A stretch of DNA of 64,000 nucleotides from Smallanthus sonchifolius (taxonomy: Eukaryota > Streptophyta > Magnoliopsida > Asterales > Asteraceae): contig CM042043.1 in NCBI GenBank assembly GCA_023525975.1, forward strand, positions 33,304,001 to 33,368,000. Direction: 5' to 3'. Shown here piece by piece: positions 10,592 through 23,541 of the stretch. Positions within the stretch are counted from its first letter, which is position 1. Each line of letters opens with the position of its first letter. The notes under the pieces were generated by a model. That model had not been told where the DNA came from. It saw only the letters and a program-made list of their open reading frames with translations, and did not search any database. Made by a program: the position numbers and the translations under genes.

Positions 10592-12357
10592 CAGATCAAG
10601 GATGGAAAGATTGAAACTTGGTTCATGAATGGCTACATAGTCAGCAGGTGGAGGAACAACATTGTAGGGTTGTTCAGCTTGAAATCCAAGTCCAGCTATT
10701 ACCTTTTCATGAATTTGAGCATCCAAAAGTCTTTGCAGCTTTTTGGAAGCAAACTCATATTTTTCCACATGGACCTTTTGGTCTGCTAATTCGGCCTTTG
10801 TAGCCTTTAACTTAACCAGAAGATCATCAATCTGAGTTTCAAGATTTGTTTGTTCATATTTTAATGATGAAATTTCTTTCTTTAAACAGTCAATCTTTTC
10901 TTTGTAACTGTTTTCAACCTTTTTAAATTCAGATTTCATTTGGTTAAAATTATCATTTTGATCTATGAGATTCTGGTTATGTTTTCTATATCCAAGAACC
11001 TTATCAATGCAAGCCTGAGTACAAATATTTTCATATACCTGAGGTAGTATCTCTGATGTGCCTGCCATGAGAGCTTGATTGTTGGCAGGAAGATCCTCAT
11101 AGTGGAAGCTCCAGTCAAAGTCAGTAGTTCCAACAGCTTCACAAGCTGCAGTTTGAGCAGGAGGAGTGGCTTGTTGGTGTTGTTGCTGTCTTGGCTGAGC
11201 TTAGTGAGTTTGTCTTGTCTGAGCAGCAGCTGGGTTTGCCTTTGGTGCCTTGCATTCTCTGGAAAAGTGACCAAGTTGGTTACAGTTGTAACATCTCAGT
11301 TTGCTTTTGTCCAAGCCAACTCTGATGCTGGAGTTGTTGCTTGGAATGGGTCTTCTTGTTCTAGAGTAGAACCTTTTTGCTCTTAGAGAGAGCATGGCAT
11401 AGGAGTGTTTTATATCCATTTCTTCTAGATCATCTGGATGAAAACATTCCAGATCTTCCTTGATAAAGGACATATTGATTGAGTTTTCAGAGACAAAGGC
11501 AGCAGAAGTTGAGGTTTGAGATGGGGCTTCAAGAAGAAATGGTGAGTTGTTTGATTGAGAGGTTGGAGTCTGGGGATGAGTGACAATGGGAGGGTAGTAG
11601 TTGCTTGAACTAGGAACTGAGTGGTCAGAGTGAAGTGCAGAGGAAGTGGTGGTGGATGATGAGGTTGTTGAGTAACTTGAGCTTCTCTCTTTGGCTTGAA
11701 TCATTTCGAATCCATAGGTCTTCAGCATGCCAAATAGCTCAGTCATCTGCAGAGTCTTTAAATTTTCAGTTCTTCTGATTGACACTGTGTAAAGTGTCCA
11801 GCAGCTTGGCAGAGGCCTGATAAACTTCTTGAGAATGTCTTCATTCTACAGCTTCACTTTTGAGCATTGTAGCTCTCCCACGAGATAGGTGTACCTGTTA
11901 TACAACACAGTAAGAGACTCACCTTCCTTCCAGACAAAGTTCTCATATTGTTGCTTCAGAATGTCTCTTCTATTTTCTTTCACTTCTTCTGACCCAGCAA
12001 ACATCTTCTCAAGAGCCTCCCATGGCTCCTTGGCAGTCTTGTATCCTCTGAAGTTATGAAATACTTCATTTGGCAAGCACATCTGAATGGCTCCCAAGGC
12101 TTTGAAGTCTACCTCCATCTTCTTGATGTCTTCATCTGAATACTTTGAGGGTTCTTTGGGGACTGATGGACCTCCGGAATCAGCAGAGGCCACCATGGGT
12201 ACATATGGTCCATCTTTAATGGATCTCCACATCCCATATTCTTGATAGCAGAAGAACATTTCATTTTGTTCTTGCACATATCGTATTCTTCTCCAGCCAC
12301 CAGTCTTGGTGGTCTGTTGATGCTTCCAGTATCATCAAAACCATTGTTTTGTGCCAT
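10592..12357 (-). pseudogene. SIRE (Ty1/copia) gag, truncated by the Tekay insertion
   Basis: Minus-strand gag with the start ATG near 12357. It contains the copia gag domain, then a Ser/Thr-rich linker, then a CCHC knuckle (C-Y-N-C...H...C near 11270-11300), then a coiled-coil part running into the Tekay LTR at 10591. The same gag recurs at 37722-39104. Frame breaks separate the N-terminal piece (12109-12357), the gag domain (11846-12277) and the later pieces, so it is not translatable as one protein. The rest of this element (protease, pol, third ORF, 3' LTR) would lie left of the window, beyond the Tekay element. Unlike the second copy, this one keeps the zinc knuckle. Confidence 0.85.
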
Positions 12358-12456
12358 TTTGGATTTGTGATATATGGTGTCTTAGCAAAGAGATAGTATT
12401 GAATAGAACCAGGGAGTGATTAAACAAGTGTGAGTTTGTTTAATCTGAGAGCCAAA

Positions 12457-12468
12457 GCTCTGATACCA
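12457..12468 (-). promoter_or_regulatory. Primer binding site of the truncated SIRE element
   Basis: The reverse complement reads TGGTATCAGAGC, a perfect tRNA-iMet primer site two bases inside the LTR. Confidence 0.85.
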
Positions 12469-12470
12469 CT

Positions 12471-13258
12471 TGTAGGATCGGTAAATACAAGATGGTTCTA
12501 TTCTAGTTGAGATTGGCGGAAACAATCACAACTAAGCAATGTAAACAAGTAAACACAAGAAGTACTGATAAATGCAATTTATATTAAGCTTCAATGGTTA
12601 CAAGATTACAGAGAAAACTCTAAGAAAGCACACTTGTACAATGAAACGATACACTACTTATATAGTAACTTAGAATCAAGACAGACCCTTGATTCTAAGG
12701 ATCAGATCGAACACAAGCCGTTGATCTTGTATACTAGAAGTTATACTACACGTGAAGACAACAAATACTACAAAGGATAACTTTACTCAAACGTCTTCTT
12801 AGGCATCATTGCTTGGATACTTGGAAGGAGAGCGTTGTTGTCTTTTATTGTCTGCACCAGTAACATTCTTTCTGCATGAGATGTGTCAGAGTTGCAGCAG
12901 AAAGTTGTCAGTAGTAAATTTGCTTTTGCTTCGCCAATTAGCAGCAACGATTGATCTTCGGCAGATATGGCTATCAGCAGCAAAATTGGTGATCCACATC
13001 AAGACTCAACTATCCAAAGCTGTTGATGCTTTGCCTATCAGCAGCATCAAGTGTTTGATGCTGCTGAGAAGCCTATCAGCAACAACTCTGGTCTTCAGCA
13101 GATAAGGTTGTCCGCAGCAGAGTTGTCCATCAGCAGGAGAACAACTATCCGCAGCAAACAAGCTTATCCGCAGCAGCTTGTTGGTCAGCAGCAAAACTTG
13201 TGGAGTCTGCAGCAGTTGTACTTAGAGAATTTTGTAGCCATCAATCTTTATATCTACA
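12471..13258 (-). repeat. 5' LTR of the truncated SIRE element
   Basis: 788 bp, starting TGTAGGATCGG and ending TCTACA on the + strand. It is homologous to the LTRs at 24734-25518 and 39218-39994. The segment 12880-13220 is rich in CAGCAGCAA/TTGCTGCTG words spaced 20-30 bp apart. Confidence 0.9.
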
Positions 13259-13630
13259 ATAATGATGTCAATGTTGATGCTAATGATGACGTAAAGGTTA
13301 GTGATGTTGAGGTTAATGTAGATGAACATGATGTTGAGGTTAATGTAGATGAAGATGATGTTGATATATTTGATCCTAGAAAACATGAAATATGAAGACT
13401 TGATCACCAACTTTGTCTCGCGAAATACTAGGAGAGCCTCCCAACTCATTTAGGTTTGTAACTACTAACTAGATACTTTTCTATGGTAGTTTTATTTTCT
13501 TTATCATTATAATTACAATTATCGTTGTATTATTGAATTTTTTTTATATATGTGCATATTGAGTGGGGAATTGGAGCATTTTTATTATGTCGAGCCGGAT
13601 ACTTAATTTCTCGGAGACGGCCCTGTCTAT
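13259..13630 (+). other. Possible hAT transposase tail flanking the SIRE insertion
   Basis: A short + frame (to about 13395) encodes acidic repeats of the type DVEVNVDE followed by a DIFDP motif. I associate that motif with TTF-type zinc-finger hAT transposase-like proteins. About 220 bp later the sequence reads CGGAGACGGCCCTG, which resembles a hAT terminal repeat. The SIRE LTR abuts it, so SIRE probably landed in an older hAT element. No TSD was found; low certainty. Confidence 0.3.
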
Positions 13631-14637
13631 TTCTTTAATTCATAAAAATACTACTTTGCTAATAATTCCACTAACTGTTTGCAACTAGAAAAACAAAATT
13701 CTAACTTTAGACACTATCATAATTGAATTTAACTACACAAGTTAAAAATAGAAAAGGCTAAAGGCTAATGGGTTAAATAATATGGGTTTAACAAATGAAA
13801 GATTACTCAAACTTGGTTTCTATGAGATAATGAGAGGGTAGGAAAAACAAATGAAAAGACCAAGCAAAATGGCTAATCCTAATGCCTCTATCATGTTCAT
13901 GCAAACGCTTGGTTCATTCTCTCAAAATGTATCGAGTATGTAAGTTCTAAAATGAATATAACATTATGATAAAGAAATGAAGATGAGCAAAATATAACTT
14001 TTAATGTGCTCAATTAGGCTCAAACTCTTACAAAAATGGTGGGATAGGGTTATGGATGTGAAACATGCATGTTGGTTCATTATCTAGTTTGTTACCCCTA
14101 ATTAGGCATTCATACATATTTTCTAAACAACGCTTGGTATGAAACCTTTATCGTGCGGCTTAAAGAATCAACTATGATTAAGGACCTTTAAATGTGCCCT
14201 GGTAATTGATAAAATGATGGTTTACACTAAAAAAATCTGTTTTTGAACATTTAATTTTTTTCGAACATGGATTACTAGATAATAGGTGAAACTCTGCTCG
14301 TAACTTGGAGGGGCAACATGATTGATGTTGTAGCCATTGTGGTGTCCGATTCCCTTTGTCCGGTTCCAAATTTGCAGATATGATCCGCTCACTAAAAATC
14401 ACGCTGACTTATTGAGTTTAAGAATCTCAAAGAAAGGTAACAAATTTGGATTCGTAATGCGTACTTCACTAAGATGTCATGAAATAATTCAATATCTACG
14501 ACTCAAAGTCGGTTTTTTATTTTGTAAAACGTCTTTTTTAAAAAGATCATCAATTTTCAGAAATCAACAACCCTTGTTATACGAGCAAATTTGAGATTAT
14601 CTTTCACATTTGTGTAAACCTTTTTATATTTGCTTAC
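13631..14637. other. AT-rich intergenic stretch, no gene seen
   Basis: Short open frames only, no domain, splice-site series or repeat boundary recognised. Confidence 0.5.
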
Positions 14638-17561
14638 ATAGGTTATAGCCCGTGTATTACACGGGTTGAATAATGAAAACCATATAATTCATATTTCATT
14701 GAAGACACCTTTCAATAATATCACTCAATTAGAAGACAAAATTGGAGGTAACGGGTCAAACCATGTCAAATGGGTCTGAAGGTTTTTTTTGACCCATTTG
14801 TCCCCTTTAGTTATAAGCATTCTTTGATTAGACACATGACCCGGTCAAAAGTAAACTTAGGCCAATTGCATTATGACTATAAAAAGATAAGAAAAACTAC
14901 CCAATTAAGTAAGAGACATGGTTCAAACCATACTTCACAACAATCGGTTTCTTAGCTTCAATTGTTTTCCCATCGGCCTCAGCTACAACACTTTTCACAA
15001 GACGTTATTTTTTGTAGCTTTAAACTCGAGCATTCTACGATATTACATGTTGTATTGCATGAACAATTAACAAAAAAAAGTTCAATTAAGCAACCATATC
15101 AGATTAAAAAAATAATTAACACATGGAGTTCCTGCAAAAAAGTATCAATGAGTCACCAAGTGTTTCTTTTGAAGTTTCTGCCGGACACCATTTGCTCCTG
15201 CCACCGCTGTTTGATGACAAAAACATGTCACTTGGATGTGGACTTTAAGCTAACTGCTTGCCAACCTATAGGGCAATTACAGCTTATTTGACACCTGTCA
15301 ACTAACCCTATGTAAAACACTAACTTTCATAATTCTATATATTACGGGTTTATATATATTAAAGAATCTAAAATAGCAAGAAAAATCAATCTGGCCCATT
15401 TAGATTTATTATAAAAACCATTCTAGTTCTTTTACACTTAATTTTTCCTATCTTACCCATCTGACCCGTTATCAAGAAACCACAACCTAAGTACATTTCC
15501 TATCTTACTCAGTGAGCTTTATGGTTATTAAAAAAATGACATTTTAATAAAATTCAAGAACAATAGAAGATGCCTCAAAGGTTGAGGAACAAAGAGTTGT
15601 AAAACCATGGCTATATTCCTTAACTGTTGTTCTGCTGGAAAAGGATGCCTAACACCAAAACAAACCATAAACGGACCTGCTTTAATAATGTCAAATGGAG
15701 TGATAAAGTGCTATTTGCACGATTTATTAAACTCAAGCCTTATTGATTAATTGTGCTTCAAGCAATCAAACACCCATGGTTCAAGCTACAATGCCATTCT
15801 ATATATTATATTGAAAACCATGTGAAACTTAGTACTTGTGAAGTTAGAGAAATGGTGTGTTTATTCTGATATCATTCTGCCCATAATGGATATTAACTTG
15901 GACATTACACAAAGATTTAAATGGAAAGATGGGTGGGTTGGTCGGGTTATGTTGACCCACAAACACTTTCTTGTTCGTTTCTTTATAAATAGATAATGAT
16001 TTGATTATGTTTAAATTTTGTTATTACAATAAGAGACTAAATCTTTGAATAAAGAAAATTTAAGAGGTTGTATGTATTCAAAATAGACTTTGGAGGAACT
16101 TCAACCTATTCGACCAATTTGACCCGTCCCCTTTTTCCCAGGTTCTTAAACTTGCCCCCATTTGACCCATTTGAGAAAAATAATAATAATAATAACCAAA
16201 GTCAATCTATTCATAAGTAAATGGTACTCACCGTAGGCAAACTATAGCAAGCAAGTTCATCCAATGATTGAGAAGTAAACTCGCAATTTTGCAAGTAAAT
16301 ATGAACGATCTGCAACATTCCCCCTGCAATATACAGGAGAAGCAAGACTTAACTCTATAAAAGCTATATATTTTTTATAATGTGTAAAAATTGCAAGAAA
16401 GTTATATCATTACTCTGTTAAATTTCATCCAATAACTCTATAAAATCTGCAAGAAAGTTATATCACTACTCTGTAAAAGTTCATCCAATTTCACTACTCT
16501 GTAAAAATTGCAAGAAAGTTAAATATTGTATAACAGTTATATAGCAAGCAAGTTCATCCAATAACTCAGTAAAACTTTCCATTTCCCTAAAAGAACGTTG
16601 TTGTTTCTTGGAAAAACATAGAAACCTGAGTGGAGCTATACAACACTCGCTTCTTGCTCCTGAGTGAAGACACCACCTGAAACAACTAAAGCACCTAAGT
16701 TCATTACTGTCGTGATGATCATAAGAACTAATTTTGAGTTGAAAATTTTTATTTAGCTAATGTGGTTAACTGTTACCATTAAGTTACTTATAAGAACCAA
16801 TTTTGAGCTCAAGATTGATGTAGGTATATACATATCGTGAAATTAAACCTCTATCAGAAAAACCAACTACCAAAACATAGGAAAACGAATCCAAGTTATG
16901 AAGCATCCCCCATTAATTAGGGATTTAAAGCATACCGTCAATCAAGGATTTAGGGGATTTGAAGGTAGATGCACAGTATTGCCTATCAAAATACCTCACC
17001 TGAAACATCATCAATACTAATTAGGTTTCAAAATCAGTGAATACACAATCATCGAATGAGTGTTAAAACAAAGTTTTGGTTAAATTACCCAAGTGCGGCG
17101 ACAGGCTTTGTCATAAGTTTCTCTAATCTTCTTGCAATCAATAGGGTAGAGCAGACCTTCTAATCCCTAGTTCAAATTTTGGGGGAAACGTAATTAAATG
17201 AAATCAAAAGTTTTGTATAAAAGGAGATGGAAGTGGAGTTATTACCAGAAGCAAAAGAAGTGGAGATGTTGAGGCATGAAGCAACCATCTAAAACCTGCA
17301 ACAATTACTCATACAAAGATCTGGCTTGGTAGAAAGCAAAGATCTTCGCAAACAGACGATGATGGAGAAGATCGAAAGAGTCACTTGAGCGTGAAGGGAA
17401 CTGAATGAAAATTAGGGTTTGTGAATTAGAAGTCGGTTATCTAGTTCGGGTCCTAAGGATCCGCGTGATGGGGTTAAATGGGTTAGCGGGAAAATAAACC
17501 TGAGGTTGAACAGATGAGCGACACGTGTTCCAATTTATTTTTATTTATTAAAATAGATAGA
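14638..17561 (-). mobile_element. Helitron-like element H1 with a gene inside
   Basis: Read on the minus strand. The 5' end is TCTATTTTAATAAAT at about 17557 (or 4 bp further out), with a CACGTG core about 35 bp inside. The 3' end has the GC hairpin CCCGTGTAATACACGGG followed by TATAACCTAT, close to the CTAG end of other copies here but decayed. The element is non-autonomous: no Rep/helicase coding region is seen. It contains the four-exon gene model at 16636-17287. Confidence 0.55.
16636..17287 (-). CDS. Four-exon, 72-residue gene model inside Helitron H1, unknown function
   Basis: Minus-strand exons at 17245-17287, 17089-17159, 16936-16999 and 16636-16676 join in frame with AG acceptors and GT donors at every boundary and end at a TAG. 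The protein starts MVASCLNISTSFAS, continues EGLLYPIDCKKIRETYDKAC, then has an aromatic and basic stretch (VRYFDRQYC), and ends GVFTQEQEASVV. I do not recognise the family. The consistent phase across three introns argues that it derives from a real gene, either captured by the Helitron or a host gene overrun by it. The stop in exon 4 may truncate a longer original. No transmembrane segment or signal peptide is evident. Confidence 0.4.
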
Positions 17562-17943
17562 TATATTTCTTTTCTTTTTTTTTTTTTGAGAAATGACCCA
17601 TAAAATTGGATGTGATGAATATATTGTTTATGCATTTAACCTTTTTGAGCATAGGTTACCAAGGGGTTGAGTTTTAATTTGTCTTTTTTCTTAATTAGTT
17701 AAAATCTAAAATTATAAAAATGGTCATGAAATTAGTTGACTAAATTAAGGTCGTTAAGCTAAGGGGATATCTTTGAAAGTAAACGGTACTCAAAGATACT
17801 GAACGTGTAAAAATGTGACCCATCCACAGGAACTAAAAAATGCAAGTTACTCTTAATTTTATTTTTCACGCTTGTATTATGGAAGGACTTCTCAACCTGT
17901 ATCACAAGTCCTAGTTATTGCACTCAACCTGAAGAACATCTTT

Positions 17944-18731
17944 GCGTAAATTATATTTTACGTACTTTAAATATTTACCAAATTTCAAATTAATTTCTTA
18001 AACTACGGAAATTACAGATTTTGTCCTTTCTGTTTGAAAAAGTTTACATGTTTCGTCCTTTCCACTAACGCCCATTAATTTACGGCGTTAAAATCTAAAA
18101 TGTAATTACAATTCATGATTAGAAACAACTAATGGATGCTTTTGAGCACTCTAATTCCATTCTATTTTATGTTTAATTCATCTCGAAATCTACTTGTTTC
18201 ATACTTTTGTTCAACTTTATTATGGTTATGTTGATAACTGCTTTTTGAATTGGATTTTCAAATATATTGTAATTCCTATTTTGAAACTCATATAAGTTTG
18301 GTCGTATGTTCTTGGGTTTGCAAATTGTTATGAAGTTGTTAACGAATTAGATTATTTAGAGGGAGTTGCTGAAATATGACCGGACCGAAGAGGTTTTGCA
18401 GTTGTCGGAGTGTGACCGGAGAGAGGCTGCCGGAGTTGGAGAGTGGTTGGAAGTTGGTTTAGTTGGTAGAGAGTGTGTGTAGAGAGATGTTTAAATGAAT
18501 TACATAAATAGTCCTTATGGGTAAAGAGATAACTACATAAATAAAAAAGGAAAGAAAAATGTCATTTTGCCCTCACATGAGGGACACATGACTGTGTTTA
18601 ACGTCAGAAGTTAACGGGCGTAAGTGAAAAGGATGAAACGTATAAACTTTTTTAAATATAAAGGACAAAATCTATAATTTTTTTTAATTTAAAACGTAAA
18701 CTAAAATTTTGTGTAAAGTGTAATTTAAATC
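17944..18731. mobile_element. Long-TIR (Mutator-like) non-autonomous element
   Basis: The left arm at about 17944-18095 and the right arm at about 18600-18731 are inverted copies, sharing for example AGATTTTGTCCTTT and an ACGCCC/GGGCGT block. The centre (18370-18480) is unusually GC-rich and may be captured sequence. The target duplication is not clear. Confidence 0.5.
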
Positions 18732-18892
18732 TTCTATCAAAAAAGCAATGTTGCAATCCATGATGAACTTATTTTGAACAACTTTAAACCATATTGTGAA
18801 GTGTATTGAAAAATACAATGATGTCTAGCCAAATTTGTTATAATTATTCTAAGACGTCAAAACTCAAAAGGTCACTTCACAATTTATACATA

Positions 18893-19670
18893 TCTATACT
18901 ATATTCATTTCACGATTGAAAAATCTTTTATATAATAAATCACTATGTCAAGAAGACACGTGTCATCTTTTTGTGAGGTCAACTAAAGTTTTTTCACCCA
19001 AACTAAGTCAACAAAATTTATGGAATCATTAATTCGAATCATTAACTTTCCCTAAATACAATTAAGAAGTTTTTAATATTATGAAAATATCAATTAAAAT
19101 CCTTAACTTTCAAATTGTGAAAAATTATATATTATATATTTTTTTTTTCATTTTCAATATTATTGTTTTATTATTTAAAGTCGTTACATATATGTAACTT
19201 TAGTCATGAAAAAATACTTATAGTTTTATGAATTTTGTCGTTTTTATTGTTCAACCCAATGTTTTTACATGACACGTGTCGTATTTATATTCATTCTCAT
19301 CATTTTTTCTTGTCTCGTTGTCTTATTAAATACACCTCTATATTTTAATAATAATATATTTTTAAAAAAATACTAATTGTACTAATAAAACACATTTATT
19401 TTAAATTATCCCTTATTATAAGAAATTTTAAAATATAATTATGTAACTTTTATTTTGAATCAAATAGTAATGAAAGTCAAATTGCATAAAATAGTAATTA
19501 CCGTATTTTCGAAATCCAATTATATATTAATTTTTACATATTTTGAATTTTGTTTTTTATCCTTCTTATATGTAATATATTTTTACACATGTAAAATATA
19601 TACATAAAAAGTAAGAATTTTATGTATTGATAGTTTTCACTCCGTGTGTAGACACGGGGTTCTAAGCTAG
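18893..19670 (+). mobile_element. Non-autonomous Helitron H2 (778 bp)
   Basis: Starts TCTATACTATATTC after an A and ends with hairpin CCGTGTGTAGACACGG, then TTCTAAGCTAG, followed by T. This is the A|TC...CTRR|T arrangement of Helitrons, with the 3' hairpin about 10 bp from the end. A CACGTG core lies near 18958. No coding capacity. Confidence 0.75.
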
Positions 19671-21861
19671 TGGAGCATTAAACAAATATTTAGTTACAAG
19701 GATTAATTAATATCATCAGGGAAGAAACTTAATAGGGGTTAGAGGGGGCATAGGATCCTCTACTTTTTTGTTTAAAAGTATTAATTTTCGCTCACTGAGT
19801 TTATTTCATATTAGTTATATTATATTATTTTGGTCCTTCCTAATTCAGATCAAAAGCCCAAATTTGTTTCACAAATCAATAAAAAATTAGTTGTCCTAAC
19901 TTTTTTGTTTAGAAGTACTGATTTCAGCCCACTAGATTTATTTTATATTAGTTATAGTGTTTGGGCCCTCCTAATCCAGACCAAAAGCACAAATTTGTTC
20001 CACAAATCCACTAGAAAATTGATTTTTTATGTGTAGTATTTTTAACCCCCAATTTAATTATTCAAGTTTCACCACTGAATATCATCATGAACAATAGTGA
20101 TTAAAATGGGTGGAGGTTAAATATAATGGTAAAAAGGTAGAGGTAAGATTAGTGATCTCATCTCAATTAAAGGTTGTGAGTTCAAGTATTGGATGTGATG
20201 TATATATCCTAAAATTTTAAGTGTTACCCATTGTATCTTAGATAATCTAAGTGATGTGTTATAACAAAAAAAAATAACATAAAAACACCAATCCTATCGT
20301 AAATCGTCTATTAACCATCTTTGATATCAGTCGAATTCTGAACTAAACCGTAAACTATCATTAAATAGTATGATCTCTATCTATTACCAAGATTTGTGAC
20401 GCTTCATCTTCAAACATTTATTTTCAAACATAATAAATACAACTGAACAAACATAAATGTACATAACTAAACGAACATATATCAACATAACTAAAGGACA
20501 TAGTTGAACAACATAAACGAACATAAATGAACGGACATAAACGAACGTAACTAAACAAACTTAAATGAACAAATATAAACGAACGTTCACGAACTAATGA
20601 GACACATGTTCATATCCGTTCATTTAATTAAATGAACAAAAAGTTTTTATTCATGTCCGTTTGTTTATTAAATATACGAACATAAACAAACTTTTCGTCA
20701 AACACTTCATAAAAGGTTTACTGAATGTTCGGTTTATTTACAAGCCTATATGATGATATTTTAATACGTGCTTTCCGTTAAAATATCATAAAACCAGTTA
20801 AAAAAACATAATCGTAAACAGAGGATAAATATATTGCTATATAGAGGTAGAGGATTCTGTAAAATGTAAATAAATTTTTATACTTATAAAGTGATTTGTA
20901 TATATAAGAAATATTAATAGTAAGTATAAAAACTTAAACATCACTTTAAAACAAACAATCAGATCCCTGTCGGCCGTCTCATAAATAAAGATATCTTTGT
21001 AACCAAAAATAATTTACGGGTCCAGGTATTTTCTATAGGACAAAAATGACAACATCATCCTGTTGCTGACGGACAAGAACAACTCCATGTATAATATACA
21101 CACGTTCTAATTCATAAGAGCGAAACACCGCCACGTCGGCAAACGCTTCAGGAATGGCTCGGGAGGTTTTTGTCGATTTGATAAAGGTTTTTCCGATTTG
21201 ATAAAGGTTTTGCTAAGAAGGTGAAGGGATGTCGGGAAAGGAGAGTGAGCACATCCTAACAGTACATTCGAAACTTTATAAAACAATATATCTTAAAAGT
21301 TATAAACATTAAAATAAAAAGAAAATAATAATAATATTAAAAAAAGGTGAAAGGTTTGTGTGGCTTAGTAGTGGGTTTCGGACCCTCATCAACAAAGTCC
21401 CAAACTAATAAATAAAAATCTTAGATGAAACGTGTCGTTTTCAGGTGCATTCTTAACATATTTTTTTCGTCTCTCTTCTATTAAATAATGATATGATATT
21501 AGAAGAATATATTTTTAAGAGTAAATTACTATTTGAGTCCCCTACGTTTATCCATTTTAACTAGTTGGGTGCCTTATGTTTCAAAATCTCGGTTTAAACC
21601 CTGAATTTTCATTTTTGACTTCATTTGAGTCCAGATGGCTAACGTCGTAAGATTTAACAGTTAACTTTTTTTCCTGAAATAACCAAAACACCATCAGGGA
21701 TTCAAATGACCAAAACATCACCACCACCAAATTATTTCCTTGAATGAAAACAATTATAAAATTTTTAATGGCTAACGTCCAGATGACTTCTTGTGGATTC
21801 AAATAACGTGTCACGTTTTATTGGTAGGTGTGTAGCTTCTTACGACTTAATGGCTTGAGTG
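19671..21861. other. Intergenic region with local duplications
   Basis: An imperfect tandem duplication of about 137 bp lies at 19764-20036 (both units contain the GTCCTTCCTAA/GCCCTCCTAA and CCAAATTTGTT words). A degenerate array of GAACATAAACGAAC words lies at about 20430-20720. About 21531-21830 resembles an eroded Mutator-type terminal region. No gene is seen. Confidence 0.45.
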
Positions 21862-22083
21862 CATGGGCGGATCTACCTTGAACCCAGGGGTACCTTTCGG
21901 TTCCCCTTAACTTTCGACGCGTAGTGGAAGTTTTTTGACACGTAGTGGAAATTTTTTGACGCGTAGTGGAATTTTTTTTCTTACCCGATAGTGGAAAAAA
22001 ATACAGGGGTACCTTTATGTTTCCCGATACCCCTGAACAAAATTTTTGATACCCCTTGATTTTTTTTCCTAGATCCGTCACTG
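21862..22083. mobile_element. hAT-type MITE (222 bp)
   Basis: Ends CATGGGCGGATC and GATCCGTCACTG are inverted copies. Flanking 8-bp direct repeats CTTGAGTG (21854-21861) and CTTGGGTG (22084-22091) differ at one base. Three copies of a GACGCGTAGTGGAA-like unit lie inside (about 21914-21975). Confidence 0.7.
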
Positions 22084-22643
22084 CTTGGGTGACTCCTCCA
22101 CCATAAGGAAGATTATTAAGTTTCTTTTTAAGCATACCATTTAAGCTTATTAATAATTATACAAGTTCAGGTGATGATTTATGTATCCTATACTCGTATT
22201 AGACTGTCCTACGGTTTGATCGAGTGGTGTTTCTATATCTCGAGTGACTCGTAGTCTATCCGTTTCTATTTGAAATTCAAATTAAATTTCTATCTCTTAC
22301 CTACTCTGATTTACAACATAAAACTAGCACACGTTGGTCGAATCTGATGGAAAACGGCCAATGCTTGCCTCCTTTTTTGTCAGGTGGAGGTTTTAAGAGT
22401 GGATCAACTGATTGAACTGGCGAACCACTTTATCAATAGGATCAACTCTTGGTTTGATTTTCAAAACATTGACCTTTTCATCATAGCCAAAAGGTATAGA
22501 TTCTAAAATTGATAAAAACTAAATTCAAGCTAAAACGTTAATTTAGTATTTAGATTCTTGATACAAAATACGTGTGATCGACTAATCATATGTTTATAAA
22601 ACGATACAACGCGTCAAATGCCAAATCTTTTTCACAAGTATAA
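22084..22643. other. AT-rich spacer, no gene seen
   Basis: No open frame of note, no splice series, no repeat boundary recognised. Confidence 0.45.
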
Positions 22644-22978
22644 TCTATACTATCTAATCTATACTATCTAATAAATAAAAAAATTTTAATCACGTGTCGT
22701 CTCCATATTAATTCTCATATTTTTTCTTTCGCTTCTCTCTCCTATTAAATACATCTATATCTTTTAATAATAATATATTTAAAAAAAATATTAATTATAT
22801 TAATAAAACACATTTATTTTAAATTATCTTTTATTATAAAATTTTTGAAATCTAATTATGTAACTTTTATTTTCAATTAAATAGTAAATGAAAGTCAAAT
22901 TATATTAAATAATAATTAACATATTTACGAAATCCAATTATATATTAACTTTTACGTATTTTGAATTTTGTTTTCTAT

Positions 22979-23236
22979 GGGAAGGATCATGAGAAAACTG
23001 ACACAAACGAACTCATTTTGGCGGCGTTGGAACATGCTCGACGTTTAGTTTTTTTTTTTTTTTTTTTGGGGGGGGGTTAGGTTTTTAGGGGCGGGGTTTA
23101 GCTTTTAAGGTTTAGATTTAATGTTTAGCTTTGGACTTTAGATCGAGTTTGATGATCCGGTTCTAACGCCGCTTGAATGAGTTCAATCGAAGTTCGTTTG
23201 GTCGGTTTTCGTGAGTTTTCTCATGAACTCAACCCT
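22979..23236. mobile_element. Mutator-like MITE nested in Helitron H3
   Basis: Inverted arms share CATGAGAAAACT and AAACGAACT...GCGGCGTT blocks over about 60 bp. Flanking TGTTTTCTAT and TGTTTTTAT fit a roughly 9-bp duplication, also supported by the uninterrupted H2 copy. A T-run followed by a G-run lies at 23049-23077. Confidence 0.55.
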
Positions 23237-23250
23237 TGTTTTTATCCTTA

Positions 23251-23541
23251 GAGCATTCACAACAACTTCCCTATCCCTATATCTATAATTATACTAAAAT
23301 CACTACATTTTCTCTCTCATTTTCAATTAAATAATACATTTTTATACCTTTATCATTACATTTTCTCTCTCCTTCACTTTCAAAAAATATTAAAAAATTG
23401 ATACATGTGAACAGTGTTTCCCCCAAATTTACAGAAAATTTATACCTGTTCTCTTTTTCCTCCACTCACAACTATTTTAAATCATCCCTAAAATATAGGG
23501 AACTCACTCACAAACACATAAGAAAATTGTTGTGAATGCTC
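23251..23541. mobile_element. Tourist-like (PIF/Harbinger) MITE (291 bp)
   Basis: Ends GAGCATTCACAACAA and TTGTTGTGAATGCTC are perfect inverted repeats flanked by TTA on both sides (23248-23250, 23542-23544), the 3-bp target of PIF/Harbinger elements. The H2 copy lacks this insert. Confidence 0.8.
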
